Shown one piece after another: positions 1 through 13,007 of a stretch of 64,000 nt of DNA. Location: NCBI GenBank assembly GCA_947044405.1, contig CAMRHE010000648.1, positions 186,001-250,000 on the forward strand, given 5' to 3'. Source of the stretch: Leptodactylus fallax. Lineage: Eukaryota; Chordata; Amphibia; Anura; Leptodactylidae. A program made the translations under genes and the position numbers. The notes beneath the pieces were generated by a model. That model was not told where the DNA came from. It made no database searches and worked only from the letters and a program-made list of their open reading frames with translations. Within the stretch, counting starts at the first letter, position 1; every line of letters starts with the position of its first letter.

Positions 1-1
1 G

Positions 2-175
2 TCCTTCCTCATGTCCAGGTTTGACCCCACAGAGGAGGAGACTGCAAGACGCACAAAGAAGCGGCGCCTGTGTTCTCAGCTGCTCCAAGGCTCCCCCTGC
101 TGTCTGGAGGAGCATATAGCGGCTCTGCTCTCTGTACATGGCGCTCACTGCTCTGTCACACATGGGTGTGGTTGA
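2..175 (+). other. Possible terminal coding exon, unidentified
   Basis: An open frame enters from the left edge and runs 57 codons to TGA at 173-175. It contains an acidic then basic stretch (RFDPTEEETARRTKKRRL) followed by a Cys/Leu-rich segment (CSQLLQGSPCCLEEHIAALL). Base composition is GC-rich and coding-like, unlike the AT-rich minisatellite beginning about 30 bases later. No upstream splice acceptor can be seen because the window starts inside it. I do not recognise the protein. It could be the last exon of a host gene or a chance opening. Confidence 0.25.
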
Positions 176-204
176 TGATAAATACAAGCAGAAGGAAGGT
201 TTGG

Positions 205-1690
205 TGTGTGAGGAAATATAGAGGGTAGTATATATACAGACTACCAGTAATATAGTGTGTGAGGAAGTATAGAAGGGAAAAAGTATGGAGGGTAGTATAT
301 ATACAGACTACTAGTAATATAGTGTGTGAGGAAGTATAGAAGGGAAGAAGTATGGAATGTAGTATATATACAGACTACCAGTAATATAGTGTGTGAGGAA
401 GTATAGAGGGTAGTATATATACAGACTACCAGTAATATAGTGTGTGAGGAAGTATAGAAGGGAAGAAGTATGGAGGGTAGTATATATACAGACTACTAGA
501 AATATAGTGTGTGAGGAAGAAGTATGGAATGTAGTATATATACAGACTACTAGTAATACAGTGTGTGAGGAAGTATAGAGGGTAGTATATATACAGACTA
601 CTAGTAATATAGTGTGTGAGGAAGAAGTATGGAATGTAGTACATATACAGACTACTAGTAATACAGTGTGTGAGGAAGTATAGAGGGTAGTATATATACA
701 GACTACCAGTAATATAGTGTGTGAGGAAGTATAGAAGGGAAGAAGTATGGAGGGTAGTATATATACAGACTACTAGAAATATAGTGTGTGAGGAAGAAGT
801 ATGGAATGTAGTACATATACAGACTACTAGTAATACAGTGTGTGAGGAAGTATAGAGGGTAGTATATATACAGACTACCTGTAATATAGTGTGTGAGGAA
901 GTATAGAAGGGAAGAAGTATGGAGGGTAGTATATTACAGACTACTAGTAATATAGTGTGTGAGGAAGAAGTATGGAATGTAGTATATATACAGACTACTA
1001 GTAATACAGTGTGTGAGGAAGTATAGAGGGTAGTATATATACAGACTACCAGTAATATAGTGTGTGAGGAAGTATAGAAGGGAAGAAGTATGGAGGGTAG
1101 TATATTACAGACTACTAGTAATATAGTGTGTGAGGAAGAAGTATGGAATGTAGTACATATACAGACTACTAGTAATACAGTGTGTGAGGAAGTATAGAGG
1201 GTAGTATATATACAGACTACCAGTAATATAGTGTGTGAGGAAGTATAGAAGGGAAGAAGTATGGAATGTAGTATATATACAGACTACCAGTAATATAGTG
1301 TGTGAGGAAGTATAGAGGGTAGTATATATACAGACTACCAGTAATATAGTGTGTGAGGAAGTATAGAGGGTAGTATATATACAGACTACCAGTAATATAG
1401 TGTGTGAGGAAGTATAGAAGGGAAGAAGTATGGAGGGTAGTATATATACAGACTACTAGAAATATAGTGTGTGAGGAAGAAGTATGGAATGTAGTACATA
1501 TACAGACTACTAGTAATACAGTGTGTGAGGAAGTATAGAGGGTAGTATATATACAGACTACCAGTAATATAGTGTGTGAGGAAGTATAGAAGGGAAGAAG
1601 TATGGAGGGTAGTATATTACAGACTACTAGTAATATAGTGTGTGAGGAAGTATAGAGGGTAGTATATATACTGACTAACAGTAATATAGT
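205..1690. repeat. Minisatellite with 51/54/67-bp units
   Basis: Tandem copies share a core reading agtatatatacagactac, then cagtaatatagtgtgtgagg. Three unit lengths are visible. The 51-bp unit ends in gtatagagggt (spacing 1321 to 1372). The 67-bp unit carries an extra gaagggaagaagtatgg block. The 54-bp unit has gaagaagtatggaatgt. The variants alternate in loosely repeating order, which suggests a higher-order arrangement. The plus strand is purine-rich. Open frames crossing it, such as 1217-1750 minus, are by-products. Confidence 0.9.
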
Positions 1691-1723
1691 AGTATAATGT
1701 TGTACCGTGTTAGCCATAGAAAG

Positions 1724-1813
1724 TAGTGGAAGAGTGAAGAAATCAGGCAATTCCTTTTAGAGGCTAACTGTATACTCTAAAAGGTATCGCCTGATTTCTT
1801 CACTCTTCCACTA
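1724..1813. repeat. Hairpin: 39-bp inverted repeat
   Basis: Arm 1724-1762 and arm 1775-1813 are reverse complements over 39 bp with two mismatches. The outer 25 bp, starting tagtggaagagtgaagaaat, match exactly. The loop is 12 bp (1763-1774). It interrupts the minisatellite, which resumes directly after the right arm with ccagtaatatagtgtg. The flanking text at 1697-1723 (ttgtaccgtgttagccat) is also not part of the array, so this may be the end of a fold-back insertion. Confidence 0.85.
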
Positions 1814-1921
1814 CCAGTAATATAGTGTGTGAGGAAGAAGTATGGCTGGTAGTATATACACAGATATACAGACTACCAGTAATATAGTATGTGAGGAAGT
1901 GTGGAGGGTAGTATATACATA
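1814..1921. repeat. Residual minisatellite units
   Basis: Two to three diverged units of the array at 205-1690 continue here (cagtaatatagtgtgtgagg, then agtatggctggtagtatata), up to the terminal repeat of the first Tc1-like element. The element therefore inserted into or beside the array. Confidence 0.7.
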
Positions 1922-3789
<1,868 letters not shown>

Positions 3790-4440
3790 TGGGCTTTATT
3801 AAGACTAAAGCCCCATGTAGCGGGCAGCAGCAAAAAAGCGCTGCAGGAAAAACCATGCCAGTAACACTTTGTGGTTTTTCCCGCAGCGCTTTTCACAGAA
3901 GGTCCACAGAGGTTTCTTCTTCTGGTCATGATGCTTTCCAGAACCCTCAAGTGTACCAATGCAGTGGAAAGTACCAAGAAGTGACCTCATATTGGAAACT
4001 GCACCCCTCAAAAAATGTTTCAAGGGTTATAATGATGCACTTTGAGCGGGTGTGCTTCCCAAAGTTGATTTTTTTTTTTTTTAAAGAAATATGCATTTCA
4101 GTGCCCTATATGTTGTGTCCACTTTGGGAGACACACACTCCTAAAACTTCTAAGTGGGTTATTCCAGGTACGAAAACGTAGTAGATGTGGGTGAAAAATG
4201 CTGTTTGTAGATACAGCAGGGCTCAGAATGGAGCAAGCACCATGGTTTTTGGTTCTTGAAGTGCAGATTTAGAGGGACTGGTTTTTGGACACCAAAGAGC
4301 CCTGCAGAGCTGTTAGTAAAGTGGTTTTCCCCAAGAAATTACCCTATTTTGTAAACTACACCCCTCACAGAATTTATCAAAGGGCATAGTAAGCATTTCT
4401 AATCCTTAACTGTTACATTCATTTAGTTTCCAGAAAAGTT
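3790..4440. repeat. Frog-type interspersed repeat relic
   Basis: The text contains phrases I associate with a very abundant neobatrachian repeat: ggaaactgcacccctcaaaa at about 3994, gcagggctcagaatggagca at about 4217, and aaactacacccctcacagaa at about 4353. At 3777-3900 there is an imperfect inverted pair around gcgctgcaggaaaaacca and ggtttttcccgcagcgc. Small open frames here are not convincing genes. The organism link is from memory of such repeats, not from a search. Confidence 0.5.
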
Positions 4441-4469
4441 AAAATCAAATTTAAAATACTGAAATCAAC

Positions 4470-4705
4470 CCCTTGTATAAATGATCATGAACTTTATTAC
4501 AAAATTCTATACAGATGGTACTTTACTCCTTACATATTATATAAAATATATCCCATAGCCTCTCCCTACTGCTGGAGAGGTTGTAACCTAATTGGTACAA
4601 TCCTAGACACCTTTTGAGACTGTCCGATAATCCAACCATTATGGAGCTCAATAGATTCTATGATACTTAATCTGAAAATACAAAATACTCCTCTGTCCCC
4701 TGGAA
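4470..4705 (+). pseudogene. L1-type LINE ORF2 C-terminal fragment
   Basis: Translated on the plus strand, about 4505-4650 reads YRWYFTPYILYKIYP, then CWRGCNLIGTILDTF, a stop codon, and DCPIIQPLW. This follows the conserved order near the end of L1-clade ORF2 proteins: an RWY-TP block, then a CWRC-G-GT-H-W-CP-FW cysteine motif. The Trp before the final Cys-Pro is replaced by a stop. Only about 75 codons remain, with no poly-A tail visible, so it is a dead fragment. Confidence 0.7.
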
Positions 4706-4719
4706 ATGGGTCTATTGCA

Positions 4720-5011
4720 GGGGTACTCAACTACTTTTAGCAAAGGTCCACCATTGAGTAAAGGTCCGAGCTGAACAGCAGCTGAATATGTCCAGTATTT
4801 ACAGTACTTTTTGGACAAAAAGACGTGTCTGACTATAAGGCGCACCCCAGCAGTGTCGGACTGGAATGGCTAGGGCCCACCAGTGGAATTGTTTCTAGGG
4901 GCCCACCGCCAGGACCCCTGCAGATCAGCGGTACAGAGACAGGGCGGCTAAAGGTAATAACATGTCGAGAGCCATGCTGCTCACCTGCCATATGATGTGC
5001 ACCCCTCCACT
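4720..5011. repeat. Composite of short interspersed repeats
   Basis: Pieces include gcaggggtactcaactactt (4718), a segment reading actataaggcgcacccc (about 4832), and a segment starting cagtgtcggactggaatggc (about 4851). The last piece recurs in diverged form at 23803-23870 (ggaccatcagtggaattgat). No gene is seen. Confidence 0.45.
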
Positions 5012-5185
5012 ACCTAAACCAGGGGACAGCAACCTTCAGCATTGCAGCTGCTGTGAAACTACAACTCCCAACAAGCTCCATTCACTTCCATGGGAGTTCC
5101 AAGAACAACAGAGCAAGTATACATGCTGGGAATTGTAGTTTTACAACAGCTGGAGTGCCGAAGGTTGCCTACCCCTGACCTAAAC
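5012..5185. mobile_element. hAT-type MITE with 8-bp target duplication
   Basis: A 158-bp element (5020-5177) starts caggggacagcaacc and ends ggttgcctacccctg. Most of its length folds back on itself (…gctgtgaaactacaactccc against gggaattgtagttttacaac…). It is flanked by exact copies of acctaaac (5012-5019 and 5178-5185). An 8-bp duplication with CAG…CTG ends is the hallmark of the hAT superfamily. It has no coding capacity, so mobility would have depended on a transposase elsewhere. Confidence 0.9.
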
Positions 5186-5368
5186 CTACTGCTACACCCT
5201 GTATGGCAAGTGAACAGCATGGCTCCTTGAATTGTTACCATTACCTGTAGCCGCATTGTCCTGGAATAGCTGATCTGCAGAGGTCCTGGCTGTTGTATCC
5301 CCGCAGATGTAATATTGATGGCCTATCCTAAGGACTGGTTGTCAATATTAGAAAGATGGATAAATCCT
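5186..5368. repeat. Repeat shared with 23970-24065
   Basis: The segment with gatgtaatattgatggccta followed by tcctaaggac and caatattagaaag recurs at about 23998-24050 with small differences. It looks like a fragment of a frog fold-back repeat. The ORFs overlapping it are not credible. Confidence 0.55.
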
Positions 5369-5713
5369 TTAATGAGGTTTTCCAGAAATTGGAGCAACCC
5401 ATGTGGCGAGCAGAAGGGGTAAAATAAAATAAATAAATAAAGCATACTCACCTGTCCCCAGCACTCTGATGTCCGCCGCCAGTGTCCATTCAGTCTCATG
5501 CCGGCGCCTTCTTGCTGGGAGTCCTGCACCTCATGTGATGACTAAGACCAATTAGGTACAGGATTTCCAGAAATGAGTCCCCGCCATGAGACCAAACAGA
5601 CACAGACGGGGAACAACGGGGTGCTGGGGACAGGTGAGTATGCTTTTTTCTTTAATTTTTAAACCTCCCTGGCCAACACAGTGGTCACTCTAATTTATGG
5701 ACAACCTCTTTAA
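5369..5713. mobile_element. TTAA-bounded fold-back element
   Basis: TTAA sits at both ends (5369-5372 and 5710-5713). The termini are similar inverted repeats: ttaatgaggttttccaga against ttaaagaggttgtccata on the other strand. Inside is a perfect 22-bp inverted pair, 5442-5463 and 5622-5643 (gcatactcacctgtcccc…). TTAA targets are typical of piggyBac and Kolobok elements. This copy is non-coding and its superfamily is not certain. Confidence 0.6.
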
Positions 5714-6235
5714 AGGTGTTGTCTGGGCCAAATGTTTTTATGGCTGGTCCCCCCCATACAGTGGCCTCTTCACTGGTCCCCCATATTATAAGGGGAACAG
5801 TGATGGGGAATTATATTGTGTGGGGGCAGTAATGGGGGCTAACATCCTGTGTGGGGGATATTAAATAGATAGGCCATAAATACCTGACCAGTAGGGGCCT
5901 GACACACGGCCCCATTAGCTGTATGGAGCCACTTCCGGCACCCGTTCTGTACACAACACAGGGCCTGAAGCAGAAAGCTCCATCCACTGTATAGTTGCCC
6001 GGCTCCTTCACTACAGCTCAGCTTCCAATGACTTCAATATAACCTGAGATGCAGTGAAGGTGCCCGGCTAATATACAGTGGACAGAGCTTTCTGCTTCCG
6101 GCCACGTATTGTGTACAGGACAGGCAGACAGAAGTGACTCCGTACAGCTAATTGGTAGGGGTCTGACAACCGGCTCCCGGACCGATCAGGTATTTATGGC
6201 CTATCCTGAGGATAATGCCTGGACAACCCCTTTAA
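5710..6235. mobile_element. TTAA-bounded fold-back element, abutting the previous one
   Basis: It runs from ttaaaggtgttgtctgggc (5710) to gcctggacaacccctttaa (ending 6235). Those ends are inverted repeats with three mismatches in 19. Large arms also pair: ataggccataaatacctgac near 5870 with atcaggtatttatggcctat near 6185, and agcagaaagctcc with agagctttctgct. It shares its left TTAA with the element at 5369-5713. It has no coding capacity. Confidence 0.65.
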
Positions 6236-6269
6236 TATACCCCCTAATGTGCTACTGCTACACTTTAAA

Positions 6270-7690
6270 GAGGTGCAAAAGTATTCAGCCTCCCTATACC
6301 AATACCTTGTAGAGCCACCTTTCGCTGCAATTACAGCTGCAAGTCTTTTGTACTGGTACTTGTACCAGCTTTGTACTTCTTGAGACTGAGATTTTTGACC
6401 ATTCTTCTTTTCAAAATAGCTCAAGCTCAGTCAGATTGGATGGAGAGCGTCTGTGAACAGCAATTTTCATGTCTTGCCACAGATGCTCAATGGGATTTAG
6501 GTTTGGACTATGACTGGGCAATTCTAACACATGAATATTCTGTGATCTAAACCATTCCACTTTAGCTCTGGCTGTATGTTTAGGGTCATTGTCTTGCTGG
6601 AAGGTGAATCTCCTTCCCAGTCCCAAGTATTTTGCAGCCTCCATCAGGTTTTCTTCCAGGATTGCCCTGTATTTCGCTGCATCCATCTTCCCATCATCTC
6701 TGACCAGCTTCCCTGACATTGCTGAAGAAAAGCCTCCCCCTCAACATGATGCTGCCACCAGCATGTGCCACAGTGGGGATGGTGTATTCAGGGGGTTGAG
6801 CAGTGTTACTTTTCCGTCACATATAGTGCTTTGCATTTAGGCCAAAAAGTTCAACTTTGGTCTCATCTGACCAGAGCACCTTCTTCCACATGTTTGCTAT
6901 GTCCCCTATATGGCTTGTGGCAAACTGCAAACAGCACTTCTTATGTTTTTCTTTTGACAATAGTTTTCTTCTTGCCACTCTTCCATAAAGGCCAGATTTG
7001 TGGAGTGCACGACTTATAGTTGTCCTGTGGACAGATTCTCCCACCTGAGCTGTGGATTTCTGCAGCTCCTCCAGAGTGACCATGGGTCTCTTGGCTGCTT
7101 CTCTGACCAGTGCTCTCCTTGCTCGATCTGTTAGTTTAGGTGGACAGCCATGTCTTCGTAGGTTTGCAGTTGTAGAATACTTTTTCCATTTTTTTGGATG
7201 ATGGATTGAACAGGGGATGCTCAAAGGTTGGGACATGTTTTTATAACCTAACCCTGCTTTAAACTTCTCCACAACTTTATCTCAGACCTGTCAGGTGAGT
7301 TCCTTGGTCTTCATGATGCTGTTTGTTCACTAGTGTTCTCTAACAAACCACTGAGGCCTTCACAGAACAGGTGTATTTATACTGAGACTAAATTACACAC
7401 AGCTGGACTCTATTAACTAATTAAGTGGCTTCTGAAGGCAATTGGTTGCACTGGATTTTATTTAGGGGTATCAGATTACAGGGGGCTGAATACTTTTGCA
7501 CGTCACATTTTTCAGATTTTTATTTGATTACAATTTTGAAAACCATTTATCATTTTCGCTCCACTACACAATTATCTGCTACTTTGTGTTGGTCTGTCAC
7601 TTAAAATCTCAATAAAACACATTTAAGTTTGTGGTTGTAAGGTGACAAAATGTGAAAACGTTCAAGGGGTATAAATACTTTTGCAAGCTG
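6270..7690 (-). mobile_element. Tc1-like transposon, family B, left end truncated
   Basis: The right end has a terminal repeat ending aaatacttttgcaagctg at 7690, followed by TA (7691-7692). The left side begins within the subterminal text (gtgcaaaagtattcagcctc) and lacks the matching outer repeat. The minus-strand transposase is decayed. The right end inserted into a LINE, whose coding sequence continues at 7693. Confidence 0.85.
6299..7314 (-). pseudogene. Tc1-like transposase B, multiply broken
   Basis: The start codon lies at 7314-7312 (MKTKELT), immediately followed by stop codons in the first helix-turn-helix. Recognisable blocks then follow: [56 protein letters not shown] and LNPIEHLW. 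The last three carry the D, D and E of the catalytic triad. The glycine-rich GGGS segment (about 6720-6815) is frame-broken and contains a stop. At the C-terminus the usual terminal stop codon has become TGG, so translation would read into the flank after STRY. This copy is certainly inactive. Confidence 0.9.
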
Positions 7691-7692
7691 TA

Positions 7693-7950
7693 GAAGATGA
7701 GATTAATAGCACTGTCTTTATTTTTGCAGATGACACCAAGCTATGTAGTACAGTGCAGTTTATGGTGGATGTATGTAGGTTACACGCAGACTTGGACAAA
7801 CTGAGTGTTTGGGCAGCCACATGGCAAATGAAGTTCAATGTGGATTAATGTAAAGTTATGCATCTGAGTAAAAGTAATCTGCATGCAACATATGTCCTAG
7901 GGAGAATAAAGCTGGGAGAGTCACTGGTGGAAAAGGACCTGCGGGGAGCA
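7693..7950 (+). pseudogene. CR1/Rex1-type LINE reverse-transcriptase fragment
   Basis: The plus-strand translation gives [17 protein letters not shown], which contains RT motif C (ADD), then DLDKLSVWAATWQMKFNV, a stop, CKVMHLSKSN and IKLGESLVEKDL. This is the C-terminal RT part of a Jockey/CR1/Rex1-group LINE. The ending YVLG-IKLGESLVEKDL is nearly the same as in the minus-strand LINE at 25012-25805, so both belong to one family. The upstream part was displaced by the family B Tc1-like insertion at 7690. Confidence 0.8.
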
Positions 7951-8131
7951 TATTATACTGGGAGGGGGCCTCTCGGTAGAATATTATACTATTTGGGGCC
8001 GCTATGGAGCATTGTACTGGGGAGGCACTGTCATTATTAGATCTTTACCAAGGCAATGCGGAAAAGCTGCTCACAGAGCTGTCCCATTGAAGTCTATGGG
8101 ATAGCACACAGACATAAGCATGACAGCTATA
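7951..8131. repeat. Degenerate attatactggg repeat, then unclassified
   Basis: A few degenerate units reading gcatattatactgggagggg and gccgctatggagcattgtac resemble the 30-32-bp minisatellite at 9835-10620. The rest (8040-8131) shows no gene. A family C Tc1-like element follows at a TA. Confidence 0.4.
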
Positions 8132-8356
8132 TACAGTGCTGGCCAAAAGTATTGGCACCCCTGCAATTCTGTCAGATAATACTCAATTTCTTCCAGAATA
8201 TGATTGCAATCACAAATGCTTTGGTAATAATATCTTCATTTATTTTGCTTGCAATGAAAAAAACACAAAAGAGAATGGAAAAAAAGTCAAATCATTGATC
8301 ATTTTACACAAAACTCCAAAAATGGGCCGGACAAAAGTATTGGCACCCTCAGCCTA

Positions 8357-9200
<844 letters not shown>

Positions 9201-9777
9201 AAGACGTCGCATCTCAGCGCAGGCGGCGATACAATGACGTCATCACGCCGCCTACGCTAAGACACAGACGTCGCGGACAAGAAGAGGAGGCGGCAGCGGC
9301 TGCATCAAGGCATCGCAGGTGAGTATAGCTTTTTTTTATATATATAAATAGGCCGTAACCTGTTGGAGTATCCCCGGCAGGTCAGGGCCTATTTATTTAC
9401 CTACCCCACGTCTGCTCGTGGCCGCCCCCGCTTCCCCTTCTGCTATGGGCCGCAGAAAGGGAAGTGGATCGGTAAGTTAGGTCGCGGGCCGCAAATACTA
9501 CTATTATTATACTCCGGGGTCTGAATAGATAATAATCAGAGGCCTAGGGTTGGTGAGGGAAGATAAAAACCAGTGTTACTCACCTCCTGCGATCCGATGT
9601 AACTCCGAGCAGGCTTGAGGCCTCTGGTAACGTCATCAGGTCGCGTCGCCGGCCTGATCATGTGACGTGTGTGTGCAATTAAACAGGGCCGAAAGCTGCA
9701 AGGAGTGCACCGGTGTCCAGGATAGGTAAGTAACTCTGTTTTTTTTTTTTTTTGTATTCTCCCCTGGGTCTCCAATC

Positions 9778-9815
9778 ATTATACTCTGGGGTCTGAAAAG
9801 ACCCCAGAGTATAAT
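9778..9815. repeat. Hairpin, 17-bp perfect arms, GAAA loop
   Basis: Arm attatactctggggtct (9778-9794) pairs with 9799-9815 across a 4-base loop. Related text (attatactccggggtctgaa) occurs at about 9508 and in the small hAT at about 20300-20335, so this is a family feature. Confidence 0.9.
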
Positions 9816-9834
9816 AATAGTTCATGGGTCGGCC

Positions 9835-10620
9835 ATTATGGGGCATAATACCCTGTGCAGGGACCACTGTAGAGCATAATACCCTGTGCAGGGGCCACTA
9901 TGGAGCATAATACCGAGTGCAGGGGCCACTATAGAGCATAATACCGAGTGCAGGGGCCACTATGGAGCATAATACAAGTGCAGGGGCCACTATGGAGCAT
10001 AATACCAGTACAGGGGCCACTATGGAGGATAATACCAGTGCAAGGGCCACTATGGAGCATAATACCCTGTGCAGGGGCCACTCTGGAGCATAATACCCTG
10101 TGCAGGGGCCACTCTGGAGCATAATACAAGTGCAGGGGCCACTATAGAGCATAATACCGGGTGCAGGGGTCACTATGGAGCATAATACAAGTGCAGGGGC
10201 CACTATGGAGCATAATACCAGTGCAAGGGCCACTATGGAGGATAATACCAGCGCAGGGGCCACTATGGAGCATAATACCAGTGCAAGGGCCACAATAGAG
10301 CATAATACCAGTGCAGGGGCCACTATGGAGCATAATACCGTGTGCTGGGGCCACTGTGGAGCATAATACCGTGTGCAGGGGCCAATATGGAGCATAATAC
10401 CGTGTGCAGGGGCCAATATGGGGCATAAAACTGTGTGCAGGAGTTGCTGTGGAACATAATACCGTGTGCAGTGGCCAATGCTGGGCATAATACCGTGAGC
10501 AGGGGCCACTATGGAGCATAATACCGTGTGCAGGGGCCACTGAGAGGCATAATACAGTGTGCAGGGGCCGCTGCGGGCCATAACACTGTGTAATACTGTG
10601 TGCAGGGGCTGCTTTGGAAC
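9835..10620. repeat. 30-32-bp minisatellite within hAT-like element
   Basis: About 24 units of the type ggggccactatggagcataa plus taccagtgca are present, with spacing of 30, 31 or 32 bp caused by ccagtgca, ccgagtgca or ccctgtgca variants. A 227-codon open frame on the minus strand (9898-10581) is a consequence of the repeat and not a gene. Confidence 0.9.
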
Positions 10621-11395
10621 ATTATAGTGTGTGTAAATGGGGTGCTATAAACATGGGCTATGGCACCTGTTTATATTATACGCTGTCTGTTTTTAGTGAC
10701 CGTGTGATCTAATTGTAGCCTTGTCACATACTGTAGACATGTACAGGACGAGGCTGCAGTTACATTACATGGCCGCTATGAGATGAATTACAGTATGTAA
10801 ACAGAGAATCGGTCACGGCGCTTACACAGGTACCATTCAAACAGCTGGTCAGTGGGGGTCCTGGGTTTTTGAACCCCACTGATTAGTTTATTAATGACCT
10901 GGAAAACCTTTTAATTAGTTAACACCTGGGGTATTATTAATAAGGGGCACTATTTATACAGGGTACACACGGACATTATTAATATAAAGATGCACTTGGG
11001 GGTATTATTCATTATGGGGGGTTATATCATATATTATATAATTGGGGGTAGCAGCAGAATGGGGGCTTTGTGTAGGTGAGGACAATGTGGGTTGGATGCC
11101 TGGAAAAGTGAGGAGCCAAAGATGTCTGTGTTGCAACCTTTACAGAGACAAGTCACAGCTGGAAGAAGTGGTCATGGCGGTCCAGAGGGAAGAGAAGGGA
11201 AATGTGAAGGATTAGTCAGACGTCACCTGTAAGTCACAGAATGTTACTGCACTGTATACACCTAAATGATAGAGGATAAATACCTGAGTGATGGGGGTCT
11301 GTCTGCTGAGACCCCACTGAGCCTGAGAATTGGGTTTTTCCCCCCCACTAGGTGGGAATCCAGCCTGGCTGCAGCCATATAATATAGGTGTGTCA

Positions 11396-11533
11396 CTTGG
11401 TGGATGGACGAACCCGCGTGGCTTTCTTTCACTTCAATGGGAGTGCCAAAGATAGCCGAAGTCCAGTACTCAGCTATCTGCGGGGCTCCTATTATAGAGA
11501 ATGGGGGCCACGTGGGCTCGTCCATCCACCAAG
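11396..11533. repeat. Fold-back repeat, 27-bp arms
   Basis: Arm 11396-11422 (cttggtggatggacgaaccc…) and arm 11507-11533 are reverse complements with two mismatches. They lie near the right end of the hAT-like element. The left flank (gatgggggtctgtctgctga) is a common motif in such fold-backs. Confidence 0.8.
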
Positions 11534-12507
11534 CAGAAGATATGTGAAGTTACTTTCATTGTTAATGCCGTGTTGTTGATCTGATACTGAAGTAATACAG
11601 GAAGAAGAATTCTTAAAAACTGTTTTATAACTTTGTGTATTGTGTATATTGTGCGACGATAACAGTGTGTTAAACTAGTAGCATGGAAACTCAGTTTTGT
11701 TTTGTTTTTTTTTGGGGGGGGGGGGCGTCTTTCTATAGTCCGCCTCAGGCAGAGGCTAGGTTCACCACTGATCCTACCATAGAGTCCCTTTTCATTCAGA
11801 CGCCAACGGCTAGTACGGGTTGACACTGTTGTACCCTGGGACTGCAGGGCAGCTAGAACTTGTTTGGATGTTAGTCGAGGTTCTTTAGCCACCATCCGCA
11901 CAATCTTTCGTTGAAATCTCTCAATTTTTCTTTTCCGTCCACATCTAGGGAGGTTAGCCACAGTGCCATGGGCTTTAAACTTCTTGATGAAACTGCGCAC
12001 GGTAGACACAGGAACATTCAGGTCTTTGGAGATGGACTTGTAGCCTTGAGATTGCTCATGCTTCCTCACAATTTTGCTTCTCAAGTCCTCAGACAGTTCT
12101 TTGGTCTTCTTTTTTTTCTCCATGCTCAATGTGGTACACACAAGGACACAGGACAGAGGTTGAGTCAACTTTAATCCATTTCAACTGGCTGCAAGTGTGA
12201 TTTAGTTATTGCCACCACCTGTTATGTGCCACAGGTAAGTAACAGGTGCTGTTAATTACACAAATTAGAGAAGCATCACATGATTTTTCAAAGGGTGCCA
12301 ATACTTTTGTCCACCCCCTTTTTTATGTTTGGTGTGGAATTATATCCAATTTGGCTTTTTGACAATTCTTTTTGTGGTTTTCCATTGAAGACAAATTAAA
12401 TGAAGATATTATTACCAAAGCATTTGTGATTGCAATCATTTTCTGGAAGAAATTGAGTATTATCTGACAGAATTGCAGGGGTGCCAATACTTTTGGCCAG
12501 CACTGTA

Positions 12508-13007
12508 TTGCAAATACTAAAACAGTAACAATTTACAAGCTAGGCTTTTCTCATAGAGCAGAAAAAAACAACTTCACATATGCAATACAACGATGCAGAG
12601 ACAGCATGTTTGTTGTCCATGAGAAAGTCCCATGATCACTTACTGCTTACGGCACATGGACGTTAGCGGCCAAAGGCAGAGGGTTGCTATGCAAGTATGG
12701 CATATGGCCCCCATGCTCTAAGCTTGTTTATCACAGAGCACTCCCCTTATATATCTTTAAGGGTATGTAGACATGGTGGAATTTGCTGCTGATTGTGGGG
12801 TGCTTTCTGCACCAAAATCAGCAGCACATTCTGCCTTGATTCTGCCACCCATTCAGCTCACTGTCAGCTTTCAACAGGTATATAACGCCGCTAATGTCAG
12901 CGGACATGAAAGGTCCTCTTTAAAACAAGTCAGTTTTGGGGTGTGGAGGAGGGGTGTCCACTGGGATATCCTCCTTTATCATCTGTCATTGGCAATGGAA
13001 CTTCTGC
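12508..13007. other. No gene seen; short repeat fragment
   Basis: This is ordinary intergenic sequence. At about 12758 it contains ttaagggtatgtagacatgg, followed by a gctgctgattgtggggtgct segment that reads like a relic of an interspersed repeat. The 89-codon open frame at 12773-13042 runs into the next transposon and is not credible. Confidence 0.5.

Noticed and set aside
205..1690. Telomeric or interstitial telomere repeat
   Set aside because: No TTAGGG units are present. The repeat units are 51-67 bp and AT-rich.
1217..1750. 177-codon minus-strand frame
   Set aside because: It is a translation of the 51/54/67-bp minisatellite that runs into the hairpin.
9898..10581. 227-codon minus-strand frame of GIML/CTRYYAP type repeats
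   Set aside because: It is the translation of the 30-32-bp minisatellite and shifts frame with unit length.
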